Positions 35,856 to 47,474 of a stretch of 64,000 nucleotides of DNA are shown here, piece after piece. The stretch is from positions 292,890-356,889 of the forward strand of contig JAKOGH010000261.1 in assembly GCA_024811115.1 (NCBI GenBank), read 5' to 3'. Source of the stretch: Terana coerulea (lineage: Eukaryota > Basidiomycota > Agaricomycetes > Polyporales > Phanerochaetaceae). The translations under genes and the position numbers were made by a program. Numbering within the stretch: position 1 is the first letter of the stretch; each line of letters opens with the position of its first letter. The notes beneath the pieces were generated by a model. It saw only the letters and a list, made by a program, of their open reading frames with translations. It was not told the origin of the DNA and searched no databases.

Positions 35856-37781
35856 TCAGTTACGAGGGCCATTAACTGTGACCTTCGTAGAGTTAAGCCC
35901 GGCAATAGTTTCATCGCTGAGCTGCAAGTGGGCCTTGACAAGCTCAGGCGGAGTGAGCGCAAGCCACTGGGAATTGAAAGGTTCAGTCAGCTCTGGTCGG
36001 GACACATTGATTTCACATGCTACATACCTGCTGCAGTGAAACGTCCTCGAATTTGTCTGTGGAATCGCACCAAATTAGCATGCGGTGCTATGCTCGACTA
36101 TCCAGGCCACGCACCAGATTTGAAGACCTCGAGGAAGCGGAGAGTAGTGTTGCCAGTGTTCTCGACGTAGTGACCTGTCAAGCTCCTCAGTACACAATAA
36201 CCTGGTTGAATATAGGCAAGATGGCGCTTACCAAATGAAGCAGGAACATATCCAATATCGCCAGGTTGGAAGTTGAAAGTCCTAGCGTTACCACTAGAAG
36301 CGAATAGGGAAATCCGGCCAGTACCCTCCAAGAAGTAACTCCATTCATCCTGCGTCGGGTGCCACTACATATGGCGCTACTTTAGCACAGGATAGCATTA
36401 GACTCGTCGTTCACTTACGTGAAGCTCACTGAAGGAGGTAATTAGTTCATTGCAGACGACGCAAAGGTTAGGGAACGAACATACCGAATACCTCCAGGCG
36501 CGACAGTGACTTCAGCAGCAGCAATTGTCTTCGAGACGTTGAACACAGAGGAGTCGATAATCTTGGCGGAGCCTCCAGCAAGCGGGGTGGCTTCCATCTG
36601 TGAAGCCTTGAACGTGTACGGAATGGGAGATATTCCCTGGGCGCTAGCAGGAGCCACGGTGTCCTTGGGCAGGGGATCTGGAGGGAAAAGTCAAGTATTC
36701 ATCTGTGACAGCACTCTCTGGCCCGTACCAGAGGGGAAGATGTACAACTCCTTTCCGGGCAGCTGATCGAAAGCATCGACGCTCGTCTGGAAGTTCTTCG
36801 CGATCACGGACTTGGGGACGTGGTTGAGCCAGTCTGTCACTGAAAAGTCGAGTCTTCGCTGAAGTCGCCAGAATCGAAGACCTGGAAGAAAGAACCGTTC
36901 AGTATTCAATGGTAGGTTTAATTCTTAATAACTTACGAGGAGGAACTCGGCACCGTCAGCCAGATCGCCAGTTGCCTGGAGCACGTGAGGAACACCAGGA
37001 GGGAAGTACCACATATCGCCGGGCCCCTAGCGGATGGGAAGGCAATGATGAGATGCATCAAGGGAACCACTTTAAGCCCGGACTCACGATGACGTCATAC
37101 CAGTTCTGTCCCTCAGAGTTGACGACGGCAACGCTCATGTTGCCCTTGAGAACATACGCCCACTCAGCAGTCTTGTGCCAATGAAGCTCCCTATTAGCGA
37201 TGTCACGATCAGTCGTTTATAGCACCTCTCGCTTTCACTTACCGAACAGCTCCTGCCTGAAGACGCATGTTCACTGCGGCCATTTCGGTAGCGATGGGCA
37301 TGACTTTGACTGCGCAAGTATATATAGCGTCAGACTATGAGGCGGGTTGCAAGGGAGCTCCACACACCGTTCTGCTGCCTGGCCCATCCGCCAGTCTGAA
37401 GGCGGTTGTGGCTCAAACCGAAGGGCCACTTCGCATTGCCACTGTGGAAGGTCAACTATCAGTACATAGGCGTGTCTTATAAAATCTGCGCGCTTACACT
37501 GTACCGGAATCCGTCGAAGGAGGGGCAAGTAGATCCGGATTCTGCAGATCTATCTGGAGATTCTGGGGACCCAGAATCGTGGTGCCGAGGGTGCCGCGGA
37601 CGGGCTGCGCGCTGACGTCGTCCTCACTCCATAGAATACGGTTCGCATTGTCGCTGGCGTAGGGTACGGTGGGACTGGTCTCGGGAGCTGATGTGACGGA
37701 TGTGCCGGCGGGAGCAGAGCACACGACACCAGCCAGGCTGATCGCGGCAAAAATGGCTTTGGCGAACTTGATGCTAGGCAT
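35856..37781 (-). CDS. Secreted bicupin oxalate decarboxylase (one frameshift)
   Basis: Manganese enzyme that converts oxalate to formate and CO2, typically secreted by wood- and litter-decay fungi. MPSIKFAKAIFAAISLAGVVCSA is a signal peptide. Cupin 1 carries RELHWHKTAEWAYVLKG and GDMWYFPPGVPH; cupin 2 carries RELHWHPTQDEWSYFLEG and GDIGYVPASFGHYVEN, so both Mn sites (H-x-H...E...H) are complete. The C-terminus ends STKVTVNGPRN after LALTPPELVKAHLQL. At least six short introns are present. AAAA at 36843-36846 lacks one base: the coding strand needs T5 to join DSGDFSEDSTF to SVTDWLNHVPK. A TATA element lies about 105 bp upstream. Oxalate oxidase is unlikely given the two-domain form. Confidence 0.9.
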
Positions 37782-37885
37782 TGTGCGAGGGGATTAGAGA
37801 TTGCGAGCTCCAATGGGGAAGTGGGAGAGGAAGGGATCTAGAGAAGACGAGTGGGTTGATGTTTAGTACAGAGACGCAGACTTGG

Positions 37886-37892
37886 CTTTATA
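37886..37892 (-). promoter_or_regulatory. TATA element of oxalate decarboxylase
   Basis: Minus strand reads TATAAAG, about 105-111 bp before the ATG at 37781. Position and match only. Confidence 0.5.
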
Positions 37893-39512
37893 CGAATGCT
37901 CACCACCCGCTATGTTGGCTGCCAAGCCCTGTCGAAGAACTGCAAAACACAGAAATGCAGGACAAGCAGGCGCATTTGTTCGCCCCTCTCGGCGTGCGTA
38001 TGCAATGCTGCAGAGAAATGACAGCTACCCCGGGCGCATAACAGGGCGTATCTGAAGTGTCGATCCCCCATAAGATGTACCTGTCAGATCGACGACCAGA
38101 GGCCGTAAAGATTTGCCTTTGACAGGATCCGCCGAGAAGCCAGAAGACCTGATGGTTGTGTGAGATCCCCTGGCAGATACGCGCATACACGACGAGTAAC
38201 TGCGCGATACATACGGACGAAGGCTTGGCTTTTTATTTTATTTAGAGATGCGCACGCGAAGTTCAAGTTCCCAGGCGAGATTCCCGCACCAGGAGTTACT
38301 GAGCGTACCTAGACCACAGAGTATGGAGGTGAGGTTTTGACCACTTCGACGGACACATGGGGTAACTGATTGCGGTGCCCACCTCGACATTGAGGAGATA
38401 ACTCCACACAGGGACACTTTGCGGTCAAGCACTTCATGGGTTCAATACTGCCGAGAGAATGTATGGGGCGACGACAGAACTTTCGACATGGGGACCACAA
38501 GAGCTGCATGCGCGAGTCCTGCACATGGATGTACCGAGGTTTTGGCATTCTGAGTCTGCAATGCAAATCAAGGCGTTGCCAAGAGGGCGTAAAGTGTGCT
38601 ACTTACCCAGTCCATGGCGCGAGGGAGCATGCCGATGCTGGTTCAGATCTATAGCAGCACAGCGCACTATGGCCGCGACGCATACTCGTATCTGATGCCT
38701 GCACCGAGCCAGAGTTAGCAGAAATTTTCACAAAGCGCAGGAAAGCACCCGGACATACGCAGGTCGTGACACAGGGACCACACGCGCATGTTTGGCACCG
38801 TGACACAGATGGAGTAGCACGGGTACACACCCATTCCGGAAGCCTTTTCGCACCCACAGTCAAGGGACCCGAGTTCGCATTGTCTCTTCCGATATACGTA
38901 GCTGATGGATTTGCCGCTGTGTACGGACGGAGAAACGTCTTCTGGTCCCAACCAGCTTTGAACCGGCAGAAGTCGTGATATCCTGCTTGTACGCTCACGT
39001 ATTGGCGAGCGTTTCTGAAACTAGGACACAGTTCCTCCAGAATCACAGTGGGAATCCCTCGCGGCGATGAAGAAACAAGAATTTTAATCTGGTTGGAAGG
39101 GATGGTGATAGAACGGAGGATAGTCACGGCCTTCGGCGTCAAAACAAACGCCACGACGCTCGGGCGTTTACCGAGGGACGGCATATAGTAGCATACATAC
39201 GCCTTGTACTTACCTGGATAGGGCGGGCGGAAAATGTGCAGACAGCGAGCCAAATCCGCAGAAGACGAGTGAGATATTCGATAGCGAGCAGAAACGATAC
39301 TAGAGTAATAGAAATACACAGCGCACACGAAAAAAGGGAGAGGTAATCAAAAGAACAACAGCAGATTGCGACGACACAGTAGTGGTAGTAGAATACGGGG
39401 GAGATCCTGAATATGACTATATAGCACACAGCAGAGAGACACCTAAATAGAGAAGCCCGTCGGAGCACAGCAGCGGAGAACACGAGTCACTGACCACCGT
39501 CCCACAGAAAGT
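37893..39512. other. Mostly gene-free stretch
   Basis: About 1.6 kb between the oxalate decarboxylase promoter and the stop of the ARID gene. It contains one unusually long ORF (38603-39328, listed separately) and no recognised domain or repeat. Confidence 0.5.
38603..39328 (-). CDS. Orphan long ORF, uncertain
   Basis: An uninterrupted 241-codon reading frame without recognised domain. It has a cluster of Cys near the C-terminus (CQTCACGPCVTTCVCPG), a short hydrophobic stretch (PSVVAFVLTPKAVTIL) and no clear signal peptide. A frame of this length is uncommon by chance in this GC range, but the composition does not look strongly coding and no homologue family comes to mind. It could be chance or a decayed gene. 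Confidence 0.2.
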   Translation of the reverse strand: MCAVYFYYSSIVSARYRISHSSSADLARCLHIFRPPYPGKYKAYVCYYMPSLGKRPSVVAFVLTPKAVTILRSITIPSNQIKILVSSSPRGIPTVILEELCPSFRNARQYVSVQAGYHDFCRFKAGWDQKTFLRPYTAANPSATYIGRDNANSGPLTVGAKRLPEWVCTRATPSVSRCQTCACGPCVTTCVCPGAFLRFVKISANSGSVQASDTSMRRGHSALCCYRSEPASACSLAPWTG

Positions 39513-42500
39513 TCATCGATCCATAATGGCCCACGGTTGGTCGAGCGCCGGCATCGTGCCTTCCCACTTCCAACTGTCCGAGTTGTAGTACGCCGCCTCC
39601 CCGCCGTCGATTTCCTTCCAGATCCCCAGCCGCAGGGGTCCGACACCCCAGCCCGTCGTCGCCCTTGCCGGGATCCGCAATCTGCGCCGTGTCCGCGGCC
39701 GCGGACGACCCGTGGCTGCCCTCAGTGTCGGAGCCCGACCCGGGGCTCGGGTTCGTGGACGACGCCTGGACCAGGTCCGGGGTGGGCGCCTTCGAGCCCC
39801 GCTCATCCTCGGTGTAGAGCGAGAAGTCGAAGAACATATCGAGGCCGTCACCGCCCATCGGCGCCGCCGACGGCGACGCGCCGCGGGCGAACCCCGAGTC
39901 CGGAAGCATGCCAAAGTTGTCCGGGTCGCCCGACAGGTTGTTGAGGATCTGGTCCAGCGTGTCCGTGATCTCGATGGGGACCTGCTTGCCTTCGCTGGTC
40001 GCGATGGCCAGCATCTCCGTGACGCTGTCGAAGAACTTGGCGGCATCCTCGTCGGTCTTGATGTTCTCCACCTCCTGCTTCTTTTTGAGGAGCTCCTCGC
40101 TGACGGGGCCGTCCCACTCTGTCTTGGCCTTCTTCGGTGAGGGCGCGCTGGCGGGGGCAGAGGAAAAGCCGGGGAGGTCGTCTTCACGCTTGCGCTTCGA
40201 GCCAGAGTCCGGTGTAGGCGCCGCAGGCGAGGACTGATCATTGGTCGGCGTGGCAGCGGTCTGGACAGGAGTACTCGGTCCCGCTGCCGATGGTGCCGGG
40301 CCCTTCACCGACTGCTTTCGCTTTGGCTTCGGCTTCGGCGGCGCTTTCTGTTTCGGCGATTTGGGAGTCTGTGGCGAGGCGGCATGGTTAGGCGTAGGGG
40401 GGTTGGCTGGCGTGGAAGCGGATGCAGGAGGCGTCGATGAGGATGCAGCATTCTCGACGATCTTCTTCGCAAGGAGAGGAGTCGGAACTGGTGTTGTCTT
40501 CACGGCCGGAGGTCGGGGACTTGGCTGAGTCGCCTGAGTTGTAGGGAGGGTGGGCTGCGGAGGAGCTGGAGGGTGTGGTTGGGAAGGAGGTTGGCTGGGA
40601 TGTGCAGAGTCGGCGAGTGCAGGGCTGAATGCTGGGAGACCCTGTGGCGGCTGAGGTTGCGGGGGTTGAGGTCCATGTCCTTGCTGCATCCAAGCCGATA
40701 GCCTCGTTGCGAGTGACTCAGACACGCCTCGACAAAAGTTAGTCCAACCGCGGACGGTGTCGAGATTAAGAGTGTATTTGGGTTGGGACCCGGACAACGA
40801 TAACAAGTGTCGCTGGTGCTGCGTTTGCACAATCTGCAACAATGCCGGTTAACTTATTACAACGTACGATGGCGGCAATACTTACGATATGGATAATACG
40901 CCTAGCCATATCCTCCTTGAGGTAGTAGGCAATGACCGCAAGCTTGCCGTTCTGCTGCAAGTCGGTCGTGTACTTGAACAGCTGCTCGAGGCTTGCGTTG
41001 TACTCCAGACGTTGATCTTCTGGTACAAATTGCTCAGGGTGCGCTGGTGGAGATGAGTTAACGCGTCGTTATAATTTGAGCAAACACTTACTGTGTTGCT
41101 GTAAGGCCAACTGAGCCTGGTTCCGGAACTGCGTGATCACAGCATGCGCCTTCTGCAAAGCCTCGGGAGGGGGGCGGTTGAACCGCGCCTGGCCTTGAGG
41201 CATACCTTGCGCACCCTGTGCTGTACCCTGCATACCCATCGGTTGCTGAGGAGTCGTGCCCGGTAGCGACTGATTGGGGCCAGCGCCGTTGCGATTCATC
41301 ATGCTGGGACCTGTAGCGTTCTGTATCGCGGGCGGCTGCTGGCCTTGCGACATTTGCGCGTTCATCGCGTTTTGCCGCTGGAGCAGAAGCTGAGCATTCG
41401 GGTTGTTCGACAGATTGTGCTGCTGGTTCTTCAAGCTATCCCGGAAGTTGGACTGCGCCTGGGCAGTGCGCTGCAATATAGGACGATGGGTCTCGATCGC
41501 GTTGATAAGATCCATAGGAACGTTCCGACTTTGCAGCTCCTCCTTGGACGTGAAGGCCGCCATCAACATCATCTGAGCTCGATGAGGGTCGTTATTCGCG
41601 AGTGCGGCTATAGGACCCAAATTCGGCGCGATAGGTGGTTTGGCCATACCGTTCGCACCGCCTGCTTGCTGGTTGGGCGAGCCGTGGCCGCTACCGTTGG
41701 GCGGTAGCGAGCCCGGACCTTGAGAGAGCGACGGGTTACTGGGTGTCGTTTGCCCCGCAGCCTTCCTAGCGAACACCGAACGCAGGTACGTGCTGTCAAA
41801 TAGCTGAAGGTATTCTCGATACACGTGTTGAAGCTTCTGCGCGACGCCGGGGCCTGCCTTCGGTGGTTCGTCCTTCGTCCCAGGGAACTGCACAAAATCC
41901 ATCCGTCCGCCGACGATGGCCCACAAGTCCAGATTATTGCCGAGCTAAAAACAATGCCGAACATTCAGCCGTGCCAGTCGACGATCTGACGGATCAACTT
42001 ACTCTTTGAACCGTGCCCATGCCAATCACCTCCTGGTGAAGGCGATGAAGATCTATCCTCTTCCCCTCTATATGCAGTAGCTGCTCGTCGTGCGAGATGT
42101 TCTGCTTCTGGCACCATTGCGCATACGCCTGCTGGAACGGAAGAGCGGGAAGAGCGGGAAGGGACCCCGCACGTTGGAGTTGTGCGAACTGCGCTTGCGC
42201 TTGGAGACCCGAAACATTTCCTTGAGTGCTCGAACCGGCTTGGTTAGCGGGCTGCGGGCTTGTCAGCTGTGCCCCCATGTTCGGTGATGCTTGGAGACCA
42301 GCCTGCGAGATGTTGGGATTCTGAAGGGGAGTGGGCCCCGAGCGCGGTGGATGTTGTGACAGCAGACCATGACCTTGCAGAGGAGTCGGTATTCTATTCG
42401 CTTGCGCGTTCTGCTGCATGGGAGTATTCGGAGACAGATGGAGGCCATGTTGTGGTAGCTGTGGGTTGGAGAAGCCATTGGCAGGCGACGGTCCACTTTG

Positions 42501-43917
42501 CTGCAGCCAATTAGTCGGGTTCTGACCGTTCTGAGCACCAGACGCCGCCGCTTGACCTGCCTGCGACGGAGAGCCATTCATGCCATTGCTGGAGTACGTA
42601 GTGAGTAACATGCAAGCATCAAGGAGGAATAAAAACGTACACGTTCCCTTGCGCACGACTGGAGGAGTGGTACATCATCGCGAGCTTTCGGAACGTATCC
42701 CTGGCACCTGCGAGGTCGCTCTGGACCTTCCCGAGCTCGGTGTGCAAAACCACGTCGGGCTTTGTCCCACGCGTGCTGTTAATCATCTGCTCCTTGCTCT
42801 CGAGCTCCCTGACCTGCATCTGTACCTGGCGCATCTTGTCCTGGATAGCGGCTAGTGACGGATGGGGTCTCGCTTGAAGACCGGGGTGCCCAGCTTGCAT
42901 CTGAGGATGGCGTTGGCCTTGCATCATAGACGGAAGTAGCGAGCTCATGCCATCCACACCCTGAGGCTGCCCACCAGGCGAAAAGAAGTTCCCCCACCCA
43001 TCCCACTGAGCATCTGGTTGCCCATGTTCGCGTGCATCTGCTGCTGCTGCTGCATTTGCTGCTGCTGCTGCTGTTGTTGTTGTTGTTGTTGCTGTTGTTG
43101 TTGCTGTTGCTGTTGCTGCTGATGTTGGTACTGGCGAAGCGCAGCGACGCTCGACGCATTGGGCGGTTGGTTCGGGTGCTGATTCTGCGCGAGCCCTATG
43201 AGCTCCATTTGTCGGGACATCGCGGGCTGGTTCTGCATCGCCTGAAGCATGGCCGGATTCCGCGACGCGAGGGCTTGCTGTAGCTGCATCGGAGTGAACT
43301 TGCTCGTAAACTGCTGTAGCTGAAAATTGTGCGCGTTCGGGTCGTGCATCGCTGGCTGACCCGACGACCCGTTCATGCCGCCATTCAGCCCGAACCCTTG
43401 CGGCTGGTGCTGCATCTGCTGCTGCTGCTGCTGCCGAGCAATGTTCTGGCTCCGGAGGAAGTCGAGCACCTGGGGGTAGTGGGTAAGCGATTGAGTTGAT
43501 CGGCCGCCCAAAGAGGCATCCCATATGATGACATAAGCAGCACGGGGAGTGAAGAGTAGAGAGGCGTAAGGGCTGACACTCGTTACACAACGTAAATAGG
43601 GTTGCGGCGACGAGAGCGTAGATATGTATATGAATAATGGTGGGGATGGAAACCAACGAAAACCGGAAAGCACAGGAAAAACGACGGGGACGTACATGAG
43701 GAGGGTTGTTCCCCTGGCCACCACCCATATCTCCAACCCCCTGCTGCCCAAACCGAGACTGGAGATGCTGCTGCTGCACTTGCGACCACATTCGCGCGTT
43801 TTCAGGGTTGATCCCGCCGGGCACAGACGGCCCATGGTGTTCGACCTGCGCCTGGGGGTGGAGACCCTGCTGGGGCATCCCGTTCACGAGCGCCCCGTTG
43901 AAGTTTGCCGGTATCAT
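39513..43917 (-). CDS. ARID/BRIGHT-domain, Q-rich protein, SWI1/ARID1-like (two frameshifts)
   Basis: Likely DNA-binding subunit of a SWI/SNF chromatin-remodelling complex. The start MIPANFNGALVNGMPQQ leads into a long Gln/Asn/Met-rich region with a poly-Q tract (43038-43120) and QFTSKFTPMQLQQALASRN. The ARID domain is split by an intron at about 41946-42000: FQQAYAQWCQKQNI, KRIDLHRLHQEVIGMG, LGNNLDLWAIVGGRMDFV and LQHVYREYLQLFDSTYL. The C-terminal part is Pro-rich, then acidic/Ser-rich (PSPGSGSDTEGSHGS), ending WKEIDGGEAAYYNSD and PWAIMDR. Frame breaks: CCCCC at 42991-42995 (one base short, joining MLSGMGG to NFFSPGG) and one surplus base near 39643-39646 (joining GKGDDGLG to VGPLRLGIWKE). 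The ARID call is strong; the complex assignment is from domain layout. Confidence 0.8.
43038..43120 (-). repeat. CAG/CAA tract encoding poly-glutamine
   Basis: On the coding (minus) strand this is mixed CAG and CAA codons, about 25 Gln with one Met, inside the N-terminal domain of the ARID protein. A shorter six-unit CAG run lies near 43411-43434. Interrupted by CAA, so less prone to slippage than a pure CAG tract. Confidence 0.85.
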
Positions 43918-45596
43918 CTTGAGCGCAGAGAGTGCGAGAGGCGATCGTCCAGACTAGAGATGGGTCGATGCAAGAACTGATACTGAGTTCGATGCTGGGA
44001 CGTCACAGGAAGGTGGTCGGAGGGGAAGAGACGGAAGCCGCGCGAGGCGGACGGAGAGCGTGAGTCCACCAATGAGTCCACCGTGGATGATAGCAATGAG
44101 GATAGGAATGTCGTAGACGGAGGGGGACGACGGGGGAGGGGCGGGGGAGATGGTGGTGGGAGAGTGCACGGGGCAGATTTCGGCGAAGCCCTCGACTCTG
44201 CGTACTGCCTGCAGTGGCACACACTCGTACACACAAACGCCAAATCCGGTCACCGCCCCGCGAAATAGTAACGGCACGCTGGTCCGCCCTCAACGTCTTC
44301 ACGTTCAATTACCACTTGATCACTTAGAATATATGTGGCGAGTTTCCATCGTCCAGAGCTGCAGGACTCGAGCTTGGGTCAAGAACAATTGCCGAAGAAA
44401 TTGCACACAGAAGCGCCCATGCGCCACGGTCGCAAGGCGGCTACAACACACGCCTTCAATTTCGCCTGCATTTCAAGTGAAAATACCACCGTCGTCGAGT
44501 GAGCGCAAGGCAGACTCCATGCCAACTCGACTACATAACTTGTCACTGCTGAAAATCAAGGCTTTTGATTAAAGGCAGTGTGCTTGGACACCGAGTGGGG
44601 ACTGGCGCTAAACGGGTCTGCGAACGCCCACCATGGACGCCTGACTCTACCCCGGAGCGCTGCTCAGTTACATAGCTTACCTAGGTACGGCTGGTAAAGT
44701 AGATAAACGCAGCTGTATAGGACGGTATAGGCTTAAAATGCCTTGCTATGTTCCTTAAAACCTAACATAGGGCTCTCAATATCATTGAGGCATGTCATAA
44801 CTCATAACCTATTCGCACTTGTGCTTGCTAATTTCGTGCAATACCACAGCAGAAACAGCCACGGGACGACTATGCGCCAGTTCAGTACTTGCAAGTATTG
44901 AAAGACGCAGCCAGTACCCACTGCGAGTGAAATGTATCGGACAGAATATGCAGTGAGCTTTGCTATTGACAAAGAGTGTCTAGTATGGCTGGACTGTCGC
45001 GGACATTACTGCGGACCGGTTTTTGGCAAGGATGCTATGTTCAGCGTCCTGTGAGCGAGCCGCCGCGATAGAAAATGCGGCCGGTCCTGCTGTCGGGCAA
45101 AAGAAAATGTATAAGGGATCGTTAAATGAGCGGGGACTCTACAATCATCATAGAAGACAGCACTACGAATAAACCCTTTGATTACGTCCGATGTGTGCTT
45201 TTTGAACAAATTTTCATCAATCCAAACATCCCGAACGGCCGACAAAGCCAACATACCTCGTCCATTTGAACTCCCTGTCTACAAAGTACCGTTAGCAAAG
45301 TGGCGTAACATTGTCGACGACGATATGAATAATCGGGGGTACTCAACGAAGGTGATTCTCACATACTCCAGGCAGCAAGGGCAAATGCAAATGCGATCGC
45401 AGCATAGTTGTATCAGGTTCGTAGCAATAAGATCCTATAACACACAGAACAACACAAACATCAATTAGTAACACAACATGTAACCTTGAATAAATCTACA
45501 AGGAGGTAAGAAACACAAACAAAGTCGAGTCCGTGTCGTAAAGCATGTCATGACCATCCACATTCGGGATGGTCAAATACAGGCAGTAGAGGACGA
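43918..45596. other. Gene-free stretch
   Basis: About 1.7 kb. The first few hundred bases are the promoter/5' UTR region of the ARID gene, with GA/GT-rich patches near 44100-44160. The rest shows only short ORFs without motifs, and no repeat structure was noticed. Confidence 0.55.
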
Positions 45597-46917
45597 CTAC
45601 AGCAAATCCTCTTGGCGCCAATCCCGCTTCGTGTTGCTCGCCGATTGACCCGCGTCGTTGCTCTTCACTACCAATGCAGGGCCAGCCTCCAGGATGATGT
45701 CCTCATCACTCTCCTCGTCCGAGTACGTTTCGCCTTCGTCGTCCGAAAGAACAACGAGCTGAGTCGTCTTGCCCTTGGTTGGGTCAACCGGCGGCCCCTG
45801 GGCGAGGATGACGTCCTCGTCTGCGTCATGGTACGCTTCGACGGCCTCCGCCGTCGCCTCGACGTCCGGTACCGCCATACCCCGCCGCTTGAAGAAGTAG
45901 CGCAGGCCAACCGGTGTGATGGCGCCGAGAACGATGGCGGCGAGGAAGAAGAAGTTCTTCCACGAAATGAGGTGGAAATCCGCTGCGGAAGTCATGTCGT
46001 CCAAGCTCCCGCCGATTGTGGTGTGGATAACCGACACGCCAAAGATCCCGAGCCAGGTGCTGACCCAGAATGGCACGACACCGATGCCGACGTGCGGGCA
46101 CACTACGTTCACGACCCAGTGGGGCGGGAACGGCGCGAGGCGGAGGATTATAAGGAAGGAGATGAGGTTGTCCTTCTGTGCGCGAATCTTGTCGGCCCAT
46201 ACGTCCAGGCGTGCTTTCCACTTGGGCATGACGAGTATTGCTGGACCGAGCGCGGCGCTGATGGCATAGCAGAGTGTTGCGCCCGTTGCGACGCAGGTAC
46301 AGGCGAGCGGGAGCGCACGTGGGACGCCCCAGACGGCGCCACCGAGAATCGAGAGGTACATTGAGCCAGGTAACGAGAACGCCTGCAGGCTGTAAATTTG
46401 CTTAACAAGCGAGAATAAAGAGGCTAAGGTAACCGCTCACAAAAAGTATGTGGTCACATAGCATACAACAATACGGTACGGGTAGATGTCTCGGTACTTC
46501 TTCAGTAGTGTGTTGAGTGCTTGAAGCTCCAGGAACGACTTAGGTATCTTCAGATGCGGCCTATCTTGCCTACAAAGTCAAGTCAGTCAGTGTATGGAAC
46601 AGCGCCAACAGAGGAAATAGTGCATACTCTTCAAGCGTCGGAAGCGCGAGATACAAAGTCGTGCCCAGAAAGGCCGTGCTAAGAATGAATATAGCGGCCA
46701 TCTTTAGCGTCGCAGTGACCAGAAGACGACGCGTAGACGGCTGCGCTGGAGGTGTAGAGCCATAGCTATGCGTTGAAGAGGCGGATGAAGCAAGGAGTGC
46801 AGTGCGTTGTGTGGGTGAGACAGGGTCGGGAACGGTAGAGAGTGAATACTGAGAAACGTTGTCGGAGTACGGCTCCTGCTGGCGTGTGCTTTGCAGCACT
46901 TGCGGTGTAGGCTGCAT
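45597..46917 (-). CDS. TMEM41-like VTT-domain membrane protein
   Basis: Predicted ER multi-pass protein of the DedA/VTT family; animal TMEM41B is a phospholipid scramblase needed for autophagosome formation. MQPTPQVLQSTRQQ starts a Ser/Thr-rich cytosolic N-terminus, followed by a first helix (MAAIFILSTAFLGTTLYLAL), KYRDIYPYRIVVCYVTTYFF, the hallmark LQAFSLPGSMYLSILGGAVWG, then FLIILRLAPFPPHWVVNVV and GVSVIHTTIGGSL. An unusually long acidic C-terminal tail ends WRQEDLL. Two introns are placed in frame and no frame break was found. It originally diverged from the ZNG1-like gene at short distance; the LINE now lies between them. Confidence 0.85.
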
Positions 46918-47154
46918 GGCAAGACAGCAGAAGGCGGGACGAGCAAAAGGAGCAGAGAGTGAGAGCGGAAAGAAAGTGACCGAGTTGAGCTCAGCTGGGC
47001 GAAACAGGAGGCGGAGCGACCGTGGGAATATGTCCAAATTCGGTAATGGGTACCGCGGCTATCCCCCGCCAGCGCGTCATCCATTCCTCAATCTAATCTT
47101 ATCTCTGGGCTGCTACGCCCAGTTTGCGAGTCGGCCAAGAGTCGGCCATCTCTT

Positions 47155-47169
47155 GTCCCGTTGCAACTC
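47155..47169. repeat. Left target-site duplication of the LINE
   Basis: gtcccgttgcaactc, identical in all 15 bases to 53488-53502. It directly abuts a T6-G-T4 run on the plus strand, which is the element's A-rich tail on the minus strand. Confidence 0.9.
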
Positions 47170-47404
47170 TTTTTTGTTTTGAAGTCTGATATTGTTAACG
47201 AAGCGCGGGACGAACCGCATGAGCTCCGGTGCTAATAGATCTGTATCTACTGGGTCCGTTGAGTGTGAATCCGTGTGTCCGTGGTGTCGACTCGCCGGGG
47301 CACCCCCCCTGGGATAGGTGCCCTTTTCTTCCCCCTACGGACAGGGAAGGGCGGCCTTCGGCACTCTGGCCCGAGACCCGATGCCCCGCAGAAAACAACC
47401 CGCC

Positions 47405-47474
47405 CAGAGCCGGGTTTGAACCCGAGACTCGAGAAACCCTATCGCACATAGGGAAATAAGAAAGCCACACCGCA
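47405..47474 (-). other. tRNA-like segment in the LINE 3' UTR
   Basis: Just after the last stop codon the minus strand has CCCTATGTGCGATAGGG (a 5-bp stem with a 7-base loop) followed by a B-box-like GGTTCAAACCC. The loop lacks the canonical U33 and the T stem is imperfect, so this is not called as a tRNA. It could be a structured recognition element for the reverse transcriptase or a captured tRNA-derived sequence. Confidence 0.35.

Noticed and set aside
45612..46364. 250-codon plus-strand ORF
   Set aside because: Exact antisense of the TMEM41-like gene, which has conserved motifs and proper introns.
47405..47474. tRNA gene
   Set aside because: B-box-like sequence is present, but U33 is missing, the T stem is mismatched and no acceptor stem was found.
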